Assembly (NCBI RefSeq): GCF_004801285.1
Contig: NZ_SSNY01000006.1
Location: 62,001-126,000 of the forward strand
Length of the DNA stretch: 64,000 nucleotides
Direction: 5' to 3'
Source: Ollibium composti
GTDB taxonomy: Bacteria > Pseudomonadota > Alphaproteobacteria > Rhizobiales > Rhizobiaceae
The notes under the pieces were generated by a model. It was not told where the DNA came from and did no database searches. It saw only the letters and a program-made list of their open reading frames with translations. Shown here piece by piece: positions 25,077 to 33,635 of the stretch. Numbering within the stretch: the first letter of the stretch is position 1; every line of letters starts with the position of its first letter. The position numbers were made by a program, and so were the translations under genes.

Positions 25077-26111
25077 TCAGGACACGGCGTCCATTCCAAG
25101 CGCCTCCAACCGCTGCAGTTGGTCCGCTTCAGCCGCGGTGAGCGCAATGCCCTCCGCCATCGTGCGCCGGCGGGCAGCGAAGCGCCGCTGCGAGGGCAGC
25201 CGCGCACCCTGCCCGACGATAGCCTCGAACAGCGTCTCGGCGCGCTGGAATGGATCACCCGGCCGACCGGCGGCGAAACGCTCGGGCGAGAAGGCGAGGA
25301 TCAGTTCGCCATGCCGCGGCGCCAGCGCCGTGCTGCCCAGCACATCCAGCGCCTCGCTGCTGGTCAGGTCGCCGATCATCGCGCCGGCCAGAAGCTCGAT
25401 CATGGTCGAGATGGCCGATCCCTTGTGGCCGCCAAAGGGCAGCATGGCGCCGGCCAGTGCCGCTTCCGGCCCGGTCGTGGGCCTGCCTTCGGCGTCGAGC
25501 GCCCAGCCTTCGGGCAAGGGCCGGCCCGCCCGGCGATGCAGTTCGATCTCGCCGCGCGCGGCGACGGATGTGGCGAAGTCGAAGACGTAGGGCGGCTGCC
25601 CTCGCCGCGGCCAGCCGAAGGCCATCGGATTGGTGCCGAGCAGCGGCCGGGTCCCGCCGGCCGGCGCGACGGTCGAATAGCTCGGGCACATGGCGAGAGC
25701 CGCCACGCCCATCCCGGTCAGCACCTCCACTTCGGGCCACAGCGCCGAAAAATGCGTGCAGTCGTTGATGACCAGCGCCGCAAGGCCGAGCCGCTTCGCC
25801 CGCTCGGCGAGGATGGGAGCACCAAGCTCGAACGCCGCGCAGGAAAAGCCGCCGCCTGCCGCCACCCTGAGCACGGCCGTGCCGTCATCGTCCAGGACAG
25901 GCTCGGCATCCGCCGACACCTTGCCCGCCTTCAGCGTGCGCAGGCAACCCTCGATGCGATAGATGCCATGCGACTTGCAGCCGTCGCGCTCGCCGGCGAC
26001 GATGACGCGGGAAAGCGCCGCCGCGTGCGTCGAAGACAGGCCGGCCTTGCGGAAAATCGCCTCGACCCGCCCGCTCAGCGCCTCGATGCTCAGGACCACG
26101 GTTTCATTCAT
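25077..26111 (-). CDS. Ldh-family oxidoreductase (malate/lactate/Pyr2C reductase superfamily)
   Basis: The product is 344 residues of the Ldh2/MDH2 family, which uses NAD(P)H in a non-Rossmann fold. Landmarks are RVIVAGERDGCKSHGIYRI near residue 30, GGTRPLLGTNPMAFGWPR and PFGGHKGSAISTMIELLAG. Members include malate, ureidoglycolate and lactate dehydrogenases and the delta1-pyrroline-2-carboxylate/piperideine-2-carboxylate reductases. Beside a DapA-family deaminase and a semialdehyde dehydrogenase, a cyclic-imine reductase such as HypS/LhpI is the best guess, but the assignment is not proven. The start at 26111 has GGAAAGAAG upstream. A second, distantly related member is encoded at 58776-59777. 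Confidence 0.82.
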   Translation of the reverse strand: MNETVVLSIEALSGRVEAIFRKAGLSSTHAAALSRVIVAGERDGCKSHGIYRIEGCLRTLKAGKVSADAEPVLDDDGTAVLRVAAGGGFSCAAFELGAPILAERAKRLGLAALVINDCTHFSALWPEVEVLTGMGVAALAMCPSYSTVAPAGGTRPLLGTNPMAFGWPRRGQPPYVFDFATSVAARGEIELHRRAGRPLPEGWALDAEGRPTTGPEAALAGAMLPFGGHKGSAISTMIELLAGAMIGDLTSSEALDVLGSTALAPRHGELILAFSPERFAAGRPGDPFQRAETLFEAIVGQGARLPSQRRFAARRRTMAEGIALTAAEADQLQRLEALGMDAVS

Positions 26112-26148
26112 CGCAGCTTCTTTCCAATCCTAAAGGTTGCATATCTGC

Positions 26149-26161
26149 ATACATATTGTAT
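26149..26161. promoter_or_regulatory. Candidate operator between the Ldh and aldehyde dehydrogenase genes
   Basis: ATACA-TAT-TGTAT is a perfect 5-3-5 inverted repeat in the 127-bp divergent gap, 38 bp before the Ldh start and 78 bp before the dehydrogenase start. It matches 11 of 13 positions of the repeat at 23993-24005, giving a shared pattern ATACAWATKGTAT. Confidence 0.5.
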
Positions 26162-26238
26162 TTAAATTGCCGACAGAATGGCAACCCCGCATCCTGCGCT
26201 ATAGTGCGTTGCCCTCTCCCACCAACAGGAGCATTCCT

Positions 26239-27783
26239 ATGAGCTTCACGCCACATGGCAAACACCTGATCGCCGGGGAATGGGTGGAAAGCGCCACGCG
26301 GTTTTCCTCTTCGCCGGCGCATGGCCCGACGCATGAGTTCTTTGCCGGCACGGCGGAGCTGGTGAACCGCGCCTGCCAAGCGGCGGAGGACGCCTTCTGG
26401 ACCTATAGCGCCACATCGCGCGAGGCGCGCGCCGCCTTCCTCGACGCCATTGCCGACGAGATCGAGGCGCGTGCCGAGGCGATCACCGAAATCGGCACGC
26501 AGGAAACCGGCCTGCCGGTCGCGCGACTGCAAGGCGAGCGCGGCCGCACCACCGGCCAACTGCGCCTGTTCGCCAGCCATATCCGCAAGGGCGACTATCT
26601 CGATCGCCGCCACGACGCGGCCCTGCCCGAGCGCCAGCCGGCGCCGCGTCCCGATATCGTCATGATCCAGCGCCCGATCGGCCCGGTCGCCGTGTTCGGC
26701 GCCTCCAACTTCCCGCTCGCCTTCTCCACCGCCGGCGGCGACACGGCAGCCGCGCTGGCCGCCGGCTGCCCGGTGGTCGTCAAGGGCCACTCGGCGCATC
26801 CCGGCACCGGCGAGATCGTCGCCGAAGCGGTCAAGGCGGCGGTCGAGAAGACCGGCATGCCGAAGGGCACCTTCAGCCTGATCCAGGGCGGCAACCGTTC
26901 TGTCGGCGAAGCGCTGGTCCAGCACCCTCACATCAAGGCGGTCGGCTTCACCGGCAGCCTCGCCGGCGGGCGGGCACTGTTCGACCTGTGCGCGGCGCGG
27001 CCCGAGCCGATCCCCTTCTTCGGCGAACTGGGCAGCGTCAACCCGATGTTCGTGCTGCCGCATGCCGTCGCCAACCGCGCCGAGACGCTCGGCCAGGGCT
27101 GGTCGGGCTCGCTCACCATGGGCGCCGGCCAGTTCTGCACCAATCCCGGCATCGCCGTGGTGATCGACGGCGCCGATGCCGACCGCTTCGTCGGCGCGAC
27201 CCGCGCGGCGCTGGAAAAGGTGCCGGCGCAGACAATGCTGACCGACGGCATCGCCGCCGCCTATCGCGCTGGCCAGGCGCGTTTCGCCACCCGCAACTCG
27301 ATCCGCCCGGTGCTGGTGACGGAATCCGAGGGGCGCAGCGCCTCGCCGAACCTGTTCGAGACGACCGGCGCGCAGTTCCTTCGCGACCACACGATGGGCG
27401 AGGAGGTGTTCGGCCCGCTCGGCCTGGTGGTGCGGGTCGGCTCGCTCGACGAAATGCGCACGCTTGCGCTCGGCCTCGAAGGCCAGCTGACGACGACGCT
27501 GCACATGGACGACGCCGACCTCGACGCCGCGCGCGCCCTGATGCCGATCCTTGAGCGCAAGGCCGGCCGCGTGCTGGTCAACGGCTTCCCGACCGGGGTG
27601 GAAGTGGTCGATTCCATGGTGCATGGCGGCCCCTACCCCGCCAGCACCAATTTCGGCGCCACCAGCGTCGGCACTTTATCGATCCGCCGTTTCCTGCGCC
27701 CGGTCGCCTACCAGAACGTGCCGGCGGCGCTGCTGCCCGAGCCTGTGCCAGGCACAATCGATTCCCCGGCTGCCAAAGGTTGA
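26239..27783 (+). CDS. NADP-type aldehyde dehydrogenase, probable 2-oxoglutarate semialdehyde dehydrogenase
   Basis: The product is 514 residues from the ATG at 26239, which has CAGGAG nine bases upstream. It has the aldehyde dehydrogenase catalytic set: N157 in ASNFPLAF, E263 in FFGELGSVNP and nucleophile C300 in GAGQFCTNPG. The segments HPGTGEIVAEAV and GGPYPASTNFGATSVG are those of 2,5-dioxopentanoate (2-oxoglutarate semialdehyde) dehydrogenases found in hydroxyproline, glucarate and arabinose pathways. With the DapA-family gene nearby, it would oxidise the semialdehyde to 2-oxoglutarate. Confidence 0.82.
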   Translation: MSFTPHGKHLIAGEWVESATRFSSSPAHGPTHEFFAGTAELVNRACQAAEDAFWTYSATSREARAAFLDAIADEIEARAEAITEIGTQETGLPVARLQGERGRTTGQLRLFASHIRKGDYLDRRHDAALPERQPAPRPDIVMIQRPIGPVAVFGASNFPLAFSTAGGDTAAALAAGCPVVVKGHSAHPGTGEIVAEAVKAAVEKTGMPKGTFSLIQGGNRSVGEALVQHPHIKAVGFTGSLAGGRALFDLCAARPEPIPFFGELGSVNPMFVLPHAVANRAETLGQGWSGSLTMGAGQFCTNPGIAVVIDGADADRFVGATRAALEKVPAQTMLTDGIAAAYRAGQARFATRNSIRPVLVTESEGRSASPNLFETTGAQFLRDHTMGEEVFGPLGLVVRVGSLDEMRTLALGLEGQLTTTLHMDDADLDAARALMPILERKAGRVLVNGFPTGVEVVDSMVHGGPYPASTNFGATSVGTLSIRRFLRPVAYQNVPAALLPEPVPGTIDSPAAKG

Positions 27784-27856
27784 CCCGGCGCTTTCCCGCG
27801 CGATAGTTTTGCCGACTATCAATTCGGCAACACCATCCGGGGAAAGAGAGGCCATC

Positions 27857-28849
27857 ATGAGGTTCCTGGTTCGCGTCGCGGCGGCGGCGGTCACGTCGCT
27901 GCTGGCGATCGGTTCGGCGCATGCGCTCACCGTCTATTCCAGCGTCGATGAAGAGAACGCCAAGAAGCTGCTCGATGCCTTCTCCAAGGCGACCGGCGTG
28001 GAAACGCAGATGGTGTTCCTGTCGTCCGGCCCCGCCCTGTCGCGCATCGAGGCCGAGAAGGCCAATCCGCAGGCCGACGTCTGGTTCGGCGCACCGAGCG
28101 AGAACCACATCCTGGCGAAGGAGCGCGGCCTGACCGAACCCTACGTCTCGCAGAACGCCGCCGCACTCTCCGACGAGTTCAAGGACAAGGAAGGCTACTG
28201 GCACGCCATCTATACCAACCCGCTGGCGATCGGCGTGCGCACCGACATCCTCGAGAGCCGCAAGGCGCCGGTGCCGACCTCGTGGGAGGACCTGAAGAAC
28301 CCCGCCTACAAGGGGCTGATCCAGATGCCGTCGCCGCAGTCGTCGGGTACCGCCTATGCGCTCATCCTGACGTTGATCGACGAGCGCGGCGAGGACGGCG
28401 CCTTCGACTACCTGAAGGCGATCAATCCGAACGTGCAGACCTATACGCAGAGCGGCACCGCACCCTCCGGCGCGCTCGGCGTCGGCGAGACGCCGCTGGC
28501 GATCCAGTTCACGCCCGGCTTCCTGAAGCTCGCCGACGAGGGCTATCCGGTGCAGGTGGTGTTTCCCAGCGAAGGCGTCGGCTACGAAGTCGCCGCCATG
28601 TCGATCCTCAAGGGCGCCAAGAACGTCGACGACGCCAAGAAGCTGGTCGACTGGATGACCTCGGCCGACGGCCAAGGCGCGCTCAGCGCCACCAAGACCT
28701 ATTTCCTGCCGATCCGCAGCGACGTCAGCGGTGGCACCGGCGTGCCGGCGCTCGACAAGATCAAGCTGGTGTCGAGCGATCCCAAGTTCGCCGCCGAGAA
28801 CAAGAAGCGGCTGGTCGAACGCTGGACCAAGGACGTGCTCGGCCAGTAG
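27857..28849 (+). CDS. ABC importer substrate-binding protein, FbpA/AfuA-like
   Basis: The product is 330 residues with a signal peptide (RVAAAAVTSLLAIGSAHA). The mature protein begins LTVYSSVDEENAKKLLDAF and contains SRIEAEKANPQADVWFGAP and WHAIYTNPLAIGVRTD, the pattern of the iron/hexose-phosphate/aminoethylphosphonate group of extracellular binding proteins. The ATG at 27857 has GGAAAGAGAG upstream. It lies 73 bp after the dehydrogenase gene and two bases before the permease gene, so the three importer genes are one unit and may be transcribed with the dehydrogenase. The ligand is undetermined; a ferric ion, sugar phosphate or phosphonate are all possible for the family. Confidence 0.85.
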   Translation: MRFLVRVAAAAVTSLLAIGSAHALTVYSSVDEENAKKLLDAFSKATGVETQMVFLSSGPALSRIEAEKANPQADVWFGAPSENHILAKERGLTEPYVSQNAAALSDEFKDKEGYWHAIYTNPLAIGVRTDILESRKAPVPTSWEDLKNPAYKGLIQMPSPQSSGTAYALILTLIDERGEDGAFDYLKAINPNVQTYTQSGTAPSGALGVGETPLAIQFTPGFLKLADEGYPVQVVFPSEGVGYEVAAMSILKGAKNVDDAKKLVDWMTSADGQGALSATKTYFLPIRSDVSGGTGVPALDKIKLVSSDPKFAAENKKRLVERWTKDVLGQ

Positions 28850-28850
28850 G

Positions 28851-30533
28851 ATGGCGGCCTTGTCCGGCACCGCGCGCGCGCAATTACGGCAGCTTGCGCG
28901 CGACCCGGTGCTGTTCGTCCTGTTGATGGCGATCGCCGTGTCGATCGCCGTCTTCGTCATCTATCCGCTGATCAAGGTACTGTTGGCGAGCTTCCAGGTC
29001 GACGGAGCCTGGTCGTTTGCCGGCTATGCCGAGCTCGCGGAACGGAAACTCTACCGCAACGCGCTGATCAACAGCCTCGGCGTCGGCGCTCTCGTCGGCG
29101 TGATCGGCGTCGCCATCGGCTTCGTCAACGCTTTCGTACTGACGAGGCTCGACGTGCCCGGCAAGACGCTGCTGCACTACCTCACCATCCTGCCGATCAT
29201 CTCGCCGCCTTTCGTCAGCGCGGTGTCGATCCTGTTCCTGTTCGGCTTCAACGGGCTGGTGACGCGCCAATTGCTCGGCCTTCAGGATTTCTCCATCTAC
29301 GGCTTCCACGGCGTGGTGCTGTCGCAGGTCTTCACCTTCGCGCCGATCGCCTACCTGTCGCTGCGCGGCGTGCTCGCCTCGCTCAGCCCGACGCTGGAGG
29401 ACGCGGCGCTCAACATCGGCGCCACCCGCTGGCAGGCGTTCTGGAAGGTCTCCTTTCCGCTGGCGCTGCCGGGCATCGCCAGCGCCTTCCTCGTCGTCTT
29501 CATCGAATCGATGGCGGATTTCGGCAACCCGCTGGTGCTGGCCGGCGCCGCCTTCCCGATGCTGGCACCGCAGGCCTATCTGGAGATCACCGGCTCGTTC
29601 AACCTGTCGCGCGGCGCAACGCTGGCCATCGTGCTGCTGATCCCGTCGATGACCGCCTTCGCCATCCAGCGCTATTACCTGTCGAAGCGGCAATACATCA
29701 CCGTCACCGGCAAGCCGACGGCCTCGACCTCGAAGGTCGTCAGCCCGGCCGCGAAATGGCTGCTCTACGGCGTTGCCCTTCTGTTCGCGCTGCTGGTGAC
29801 GGCCTTCTACGCAGTCATCCTGGTCGGCGCCTTCACCAAGGTGTGGGGGTTCAACTACGCACCGACGATCGCGCATTTCCTCTACGTCTTCGACGTCGGA
29901 TTCGAGTCGGTCAAGGATACCCTCGTCGTCGCGCTGGTGACGACGCCGGTCAGCGGCCTGCTCGGCATGCTGGTCGCGTTTCTTGTCGTGCGGCGGAACT
30001 TTCCCGGCCGCACCGCGCTGGAGTTCGGCTCCATACTGTCCTTCGCCGTTCCGGGCACCGTCGTCGGCATCGGCTACATCATGGCCTTCAACGCGCCGCC
30101 GCTGGTGCTCACCGGCACGCTGGCGATCCTGGTGGCGTGCTTCGTCTTCCGCTACGTGCCGGTCGGCATCCAGTCCGGCATCGCGGTGCTGCGCCAGATC
30201 GACCCGGCGATCGAGGAAGCGGCACAGAACCTCGGCGCCACCGGCCTGACCACGTTCCGCAAGATCACGCTGCCGCTGATCGCGCCGGCCTTCTTCTCCG
30301 GTCTCGTCTATGCCTTCGTGCGCGCCATGACGGCGATCAGCGCGGCGATCTTCCTCGTCTCCGCCAACTGGAACCTGATGACGGTGCAGATTCTCAACCA
30401 GGTCGGCTCCGGTCGGCTCGGTGTGGCCGCCGCCTTCAGCGTGGTCGTCATCGTCATCGTGCTGGTGGCGATCGTCATCATCAGCAGCCTCGTCAACCGC
30501 TGGAGCCGGCATACGTCCATGGTGAGGTTCTAG
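28851..30533 (+). CDS. ABC importer permease, two fused membrane domains (FbpB-like)
   Basis: The product is 560 residues with two permease domains in tandem. The ATPase-contact loops are near residues 185-205 (LSPTLEDAALNIGATRWQAF) and 465-485 (IDPAIEEAAQNLGATGLTTF). About 12 membrane segments are present, as in FbpB/AfuB or AepW proteins. The ATG at 28851 follows the preceding stop by one base, so translation is coupled. The ATPase gene starts four bases downstream of its stop. Confidence 0.88.
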   Translation: MAALSGTARAQLRQLARDPVLFVLLMAIAVSIAVFVIYPLIKVLLASFQVDGAWSFAGYAELAERKLYRNALINSLGVGALVGVIGVAIGFVNAFVLTRLDVPGKTLLHYLTILPIISPPFVSAVSILFLFGFNGLVTRQLLGLQDFSIYGFHGVVLSQVFTFAPIAYLSLRGVLASLSPTLEDAALNIGATRWQAFWKVSFPLALPGIASAFLVVFIESMADFGNPLVLAGAAFPMLAPQAYLEITGSFNLSRGATLAIVLLIPSMTAFAIQRYYLSKRQYITVTGKPTASTSKVVSPAAKWLLYGVALLFALLVTAFYAVILVGAFTKVWGFNYAPTIAHFLYVFDVGFESVKDTLVVALVTTPVSGLLGMLVAFLVVRRNFPGRTALEFGSILSFAVPGTVVGIGYIMAFNAPPLVLTGTLAILVACFVFRYVPVGIQSGIAVLRQIDPAIEEAAQNLGATGLTTFRKITLPLIAPAFFSGLVYAFVRAMTAISAAIFLVSANWNLMTVQILNQVGSGRLGVAAAFSVVVIVIVLVAIVIISSLVNRWSRHTSMVRF

Positions 30534-30537
30534 AACA

Positions 30538-31599
30538 ATGACCGACAGCATCCGCATAGTCGGCCTGAACAAGGCCTTCGCCAGCCCCGACGGCGGCACG
30601 GTGGCCGCCGTTCGCGACATCAACCTGGAGATCGGCGCCGGCAGGCTGGTGACGCTGCTGGGTCCGTCCGGCTGCGGCAAGACCACGTTGCTCAGGATGA
30701 TCGCCGGCTTCGAGGAGCCGACCTCGGGAGACATCTTCTTCGGCGACAAGCGCATGAACGACGAGCCACCGAACCGGCGCGACACCGCCATGGTGTTCCA
30801 GTCCTACGCCGTCTTCCCGCATCTCGACGTCTTCGAGAACGTCGCCTTCGGACTGAGGCTGCGCAAGCTCGGCCGCGAAGAGATCGCACGGCGCGTCGAC
30901 AAGGTGCTGGAGCAGACCGGGCTCGCCAGCTATGCGCGGCGCTCACCCAGCCAGCTTTCGGGCGGCCAGCAGCAGCGCGTGGCGCTGGCGCGCTGCATCG
31001 TCATGGAGCCGCGCGTGCTTCTGTTCGACGAGCCGCTCTCCAACCTCGACGCCAAGCTGCGCGAGCAGATGCGCGTCGAAATCCGCGAGTTGCAGCAGCG
31101 CGTCGGCATCACCTCCATCTACGTCACCCACGACCAGGTCGAGGCGATGAGCATCTCCGACGAGATCGTGGTGATGAACGCCGGCGTGGTCGAGCAGGTC
31201 GGCACGCCGCACGCGATCTATGCGCGGCCCTCCAGCCGCTTCGTCGCCGATTTCATCGGCAAGGCGAATTTCCTCACCGCGACCGTCGCGGACGGCGAAA
31301 CGGTGGAGATATCCGGCGTGCACCTGCCCGTCGCGGAAATGCCGGCCCGCTCGCCGGGCGAGACCGTCGCCGCGGTGCTGCGGCCAGAGGCCATCCACCT
31401 TTCGCCCGACGCCGGCCCCTTCAGGGGAACGGTCAGGCGCGTCATGTTCCTCGGCAACATCGCGGAATATCTGGTCGAAGTGGACGGTGTCGGCTCATGG
31501 ATCGTCGACAGCGCCAATCCGGCCGAGGCGCCCCTACACCGCGTCGGCGAGCCGGTGTTCCTGACGCCGTCGCGGCACGCCCTGCATCTCCTGCCCTGA
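30538..31599 (+). CDS. ABC importer ATPase with TOBE domain (FbpC/PotA-like)
   Basis: The product is 353 residues. Walker A is GPSGCGKTT, the signature is LSGGQQQR, Walker B is VLLFDEPLSNLD, and the switch is VTHDQ. The C-terminal 110 residues after SRFVADFIGKANFL form the TOBE-type regulatory domain seen in iron, polyamine and phosphonate importers. It is the last gene of the unit. Confidence 0.9.
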   Translation: MTDSIRIVGLNKAFASPDGGTVAAVRDINLEIGAGRLVTLLGPSGCGKTTLLRMIAGFEEPTSGDIFFGDKRMNDEPPNRRDTAMVFQSYAVFPHLDVFENVAFGLRLRKLGREEIARRVDKVLEQTGLASYARRSPSQLSGGQQQRVALARCIVMEPRVLLFDEPLSNLDAKLREQMRVEIRELQQRVGITSIYVTHDQVEAMSISDEIVVMNAGVVEQVGTPHAIYARPSSRFVADFIGKANFLTATVADGETVEISGVHLPVAEMPARSPGETVAAVLRPEAIHLSPDAGPFRGTVRRVMFLGNIAEYLVEVDGVGSWIVDSANPAEAPLHRVGEPVFLTPSRHALHLLP

Positions 31600-31633
31600 C
31601 GCGTCGCGCGATTCCGCATTCGCGGACAACAAA

Positions 31634-31658
31634 AAACCGGGCCTTTGGAGCCCGGTTT
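31634..31658 (-). terminator. Intrinsic terminator, mainly for the L,D-transpeptidase transcript
   Basis: AAACCGGGC and GCCCGGTTT form a perfect 9-bp stem with a seven-base loop. On the minus strand the stem runs into six consecutive T residues, so it terminates the leftward transpeptidase message well. On the plus strand it may also stop the importer transcript, though with a poorer T run. Confidence 0.8.
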
Positions 31659-31744
31659 CTCGTTGGGACGTCCGTTGTTGCCTAGACGGTCCGCGTACGA
31701 AACCCTGTCTCCCGGCCAGCGCGCCGCGCCCGGCCGGCTCGCCC

Positions 31745-32365
31745 CTACATGACGATGACCTTGGCGCCGACCTCGGCGCGATCGTAGAGGTCGATGATAT
31801 CCTGGTTCATCAGCCGAATGCAGCCGGACGACATGGCATGGCCGATGGAATTCCATTCCGGGCTGCCGTGCAGGCGATAGCCGGAATCGCCGCCCTTGTT
31901 GAAGAGATACATGGCGCGCGCGCCGAGCGGGTTGGAAAGCCCGGGCGGCATGCCGTTGCGCCACTTGGCGAGTTCCGGCTGGCGCTTGATCATCGCCCCG
32001 GGCGGCGTCCAGGTCGGCCATTCGCGCTTGAGCGCGATGCGGGCGGTGCCGTGCCACTCGAAGCCTTCGCGGCCGACGCCGATGCCGTAGCGCACCGCCT
32101 TGCCGTTATCGAGGACGAAATAGAGGAACTTCTGGTTGGTATCGACGATGATGGTGCCCGGCTTCTCGCTCGTCTCGTAGCGCACGATCTGGCGACGATA
32201 CTTGTAGGGCACCTTCTCGATCGGGATGCGCGGGAGGGCGTAGCCGGCGTCGGTGCGGGCGCCGTAGTCGTTGGAGAACACCTGCATCGGGCCGAGGCCC
32301 ACGGTGCTGCACCCGGCCAGAACGGCCGACAACGCGGCAGCAAGAATGATCGATTTCACCCGCAT
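31745..32365 (-). CDS. L,D-transpeptidase (YkuD domain) lipoprotein
   Basis: The product is 206 residues. A lipoprotein signal peptide ends in LAGC with C19 as the lipidated residue. The YkuD domain carries H166 (RLHGSPEW), H176 and the nucleophile C182 in GHAMSSGCIRL, the HxxxxxxxxxHxxxSxGCxRL pattern of active L,D-transpeptidases. Such enzymes make 3-3 peptidoglycan crosslinks or attach outer-membrane proteins in the periplasm; in rhizobia several paralogues are usual. It is divergent from hmrR and ends at its own terminator. Confidence 0.92.
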   Translation of the reverse strand: MRVKSIILAAALSAVLAGCSTVGLGPMQVFSNDYGARTDAGYALPRIPIEKVPYKYRRQIVRYETSEKPGTIIVDTNQKFLYFVLDNGKAVRYGIGVGREGFEWHGTARIALKREWPTWTPPGAMIKRQPELAKWRNGMPPGLSNPLGARAMYLFNKGGDSGYRLHGSPEWNSIGHAMSSGCIRLMNQDIIDLYDRAEVGAKVIVM

Positions 32366-32593
32366 GAGAACCTGTCGCCCCGCCTGAAGATCCTTCTCCC
32401 GGCCCGATTCGGACCGTATTTTGTCGCATTCATGCTGGCATTTCTTTTGCTTGCCAAGCGCGGAGCCGCTTCATACGTGTTCAACCTACGCCTGTAAGGC
32501 TGATGCTGCGACATTTCGGCAACAGGCATTCACGGATTGGTGAACAAAATCAATGACCCGCTTTCGCGCACCCGCTATCGGAGGGATCAAGCG

Positions 32594-32989
32594 ATGAACA
32601 TCGGCACCGCCGCCAGCCGTTCCGGCCTGCCGGCCAAGACCATCCGCTACTATGAGGAGATCGGCCTGATCGACCCGGCGCGCGCCGGCAACGGCTATCG
32701 GGACTACTCGGGCGACGACATCCACCGCCTCGCCTTCCTGAAGCGCGCCCGCAACCTCGGCTTCTCCATCGACGACTGCCGTCAGTTGATGGCGCTCTAC
32801 CAGGACCGCTCGCGGGCCAGCCAGGACGTGCGCGCCATCGCCGCCGCCCATGTCATCGCCATCGAGGAAAAGGTACGCGAGCTGCAATCGATGCGCGCCA
32901 CGCTGCAGACGCTGATCCACGCCTGCCACGGCGACCAGCGGCCGGACTGTCCGATCCTGGAGGAGATCGCGGGCGAGGGCGTTTCCTGA
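32594..32989 (+). CDS. hmrR: MerR-family copper-responsive regulator
   Basis: The product is 131 residues from the ATG at 32594, which follows GAGGGA. The MerR helix-turn-helix is IGTAASRSGLPAKTIRYYEEIGL. The metal-binding loop is C111-HGDQRPD-C119, the CX7C spacing used by CueR/HmrR for Cu(I), Ag(I) or Au(I). The serine near position 76 matches the monovalent-metal-specific group. No copper ATPase or chaperone gene lies beside it, so its target is elsewhere. Confidence 0.9.
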   Translation: MNIGTAASRSGLPAKTIRYYEEIGLIDPARAGNGYRDYSGDDIHRLAFLKRARNLGFSIDDCRQLMALYQDRSRASQDVRAIAAAHVIAIEEKVRELQSMRATLQTLIHACHGDQRPDCPILEEIAGEGVS

Positions 32990-33043
32990 AACGACGGACA
33001 AGCTACGGGTTCAAATCGTGAACAGAATCGGCCATACTGGGCC

Positions 33044-33544
33044 ATGCCCATTGTTTCTCCACTTGCCCAGAATCCGCTGATCGACGGCCGCCAGTCGGAG
33101 CGAGCCATGCTGGTGCGGCGCGGCGTGCAGCGGCTTTTGAGCGAAATGGGCGCGCATGTGCTGCCCGAACTGTCGCTCGCCACCGGGCGGCGCGCCGACC
33201 TCATCGCGCTAACCCGCCAGGGCGACATCTGGATCATCGAGATCAAGTCCTCGATCGAGGACTTCCGCGTCGACCGCAAATGGCCGGACTACCGGCTGCA
33301 TTGCGACCGCTTCTTCTTCGCCACCCATCCTGGTGTTCCTGCTGACATCTTCCCGGAAGAATGCGGCTTCATCCTTTCCGACGGCTATGGCGCGGAGGTG
33401 ATGCGCCAAGCGCCGGAACACCGCATCGCCGCCGCCACGCGCAAGGCGCTGATGCTGAGGATCGCCCGCGCCGGCGCCGCCCGCCTGCTGGCTGCGGAGC
33501 TCGCCGGCGTGCCGGTGGCGGCGATCGAGGGAGAGAGCGAATAG
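33044..33544 (+). CDS. MmcB-family putative DNA repair nuclease
   Basis: The product is 166 residues. It resembles the MmcB family, first noted in Caulobacter as DNA-damage related. The pattern GRRADLIALTRQGDIWIIEIKSSIEDFRVDRKW has the D...ExK spacing of a PD-(D/E)XK nuclease core, and CDRFFFATHPGVPADIFPEECG follows. The function is inferred from the family. It lies beside actR-actS, a neighbourhood often kept in Rhizobiales. Confidence 0.78.
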   Translation: MPIVSPLAQNPLIDGRQSERAMLVRRGVQRLLSEMGAHVLPELSLATGRRADLIALTRQGDIWIIEIKSSIEDFRVDRKWPDYRLHCDRFFFATHPGVPADIFPEECGFILSDGYGAEVMRQAPEHRIAAATRKALMLRIARAGAARLLAAELAGVPVAAIEGESE

Positions 33545-33549
33545 GGGAG

Positions 33550-33635
33550 GCAATAGGGCCTTAAGGCAGTAGGGCAGTAGGACAGTAGGAAGATGCGTTC
33601 TTACTGCCTTATTGTCATACTGCCCTATTGCCTTA
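33550..33635. repeat. Octamer-periodic palindromic repeat element
   Basis: Bases 33562-33589 pair with 33608-33635 in a 28-bp stem with one mismatch and three G/T pairs. Each arm is itself built of eight-base units of the form RCARTAGG (for example at 33550, 33566, 33574 and 33582). It fills the gap between mmcB and actR and would form a long hairpin. It resembles dispersed intergenic repeats of rhizobial genomes. Confidence 0.75.

Noticed and set aside
28884-30791. 635-codon minus-strand frame opposite the fused permease gene
   Set aside because: It is very rich in Arg, Asp, His and Gln with no fold pattern, which is the usual antisense image of a hydrophobic membrane protein gene.
33550-33635. 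Possible short CRISPR array
   Set aside because: Units are eight bases and contiguous, with no spacers of constant length and no cas genes; the mirrored arms show a palindromic repeat instead.
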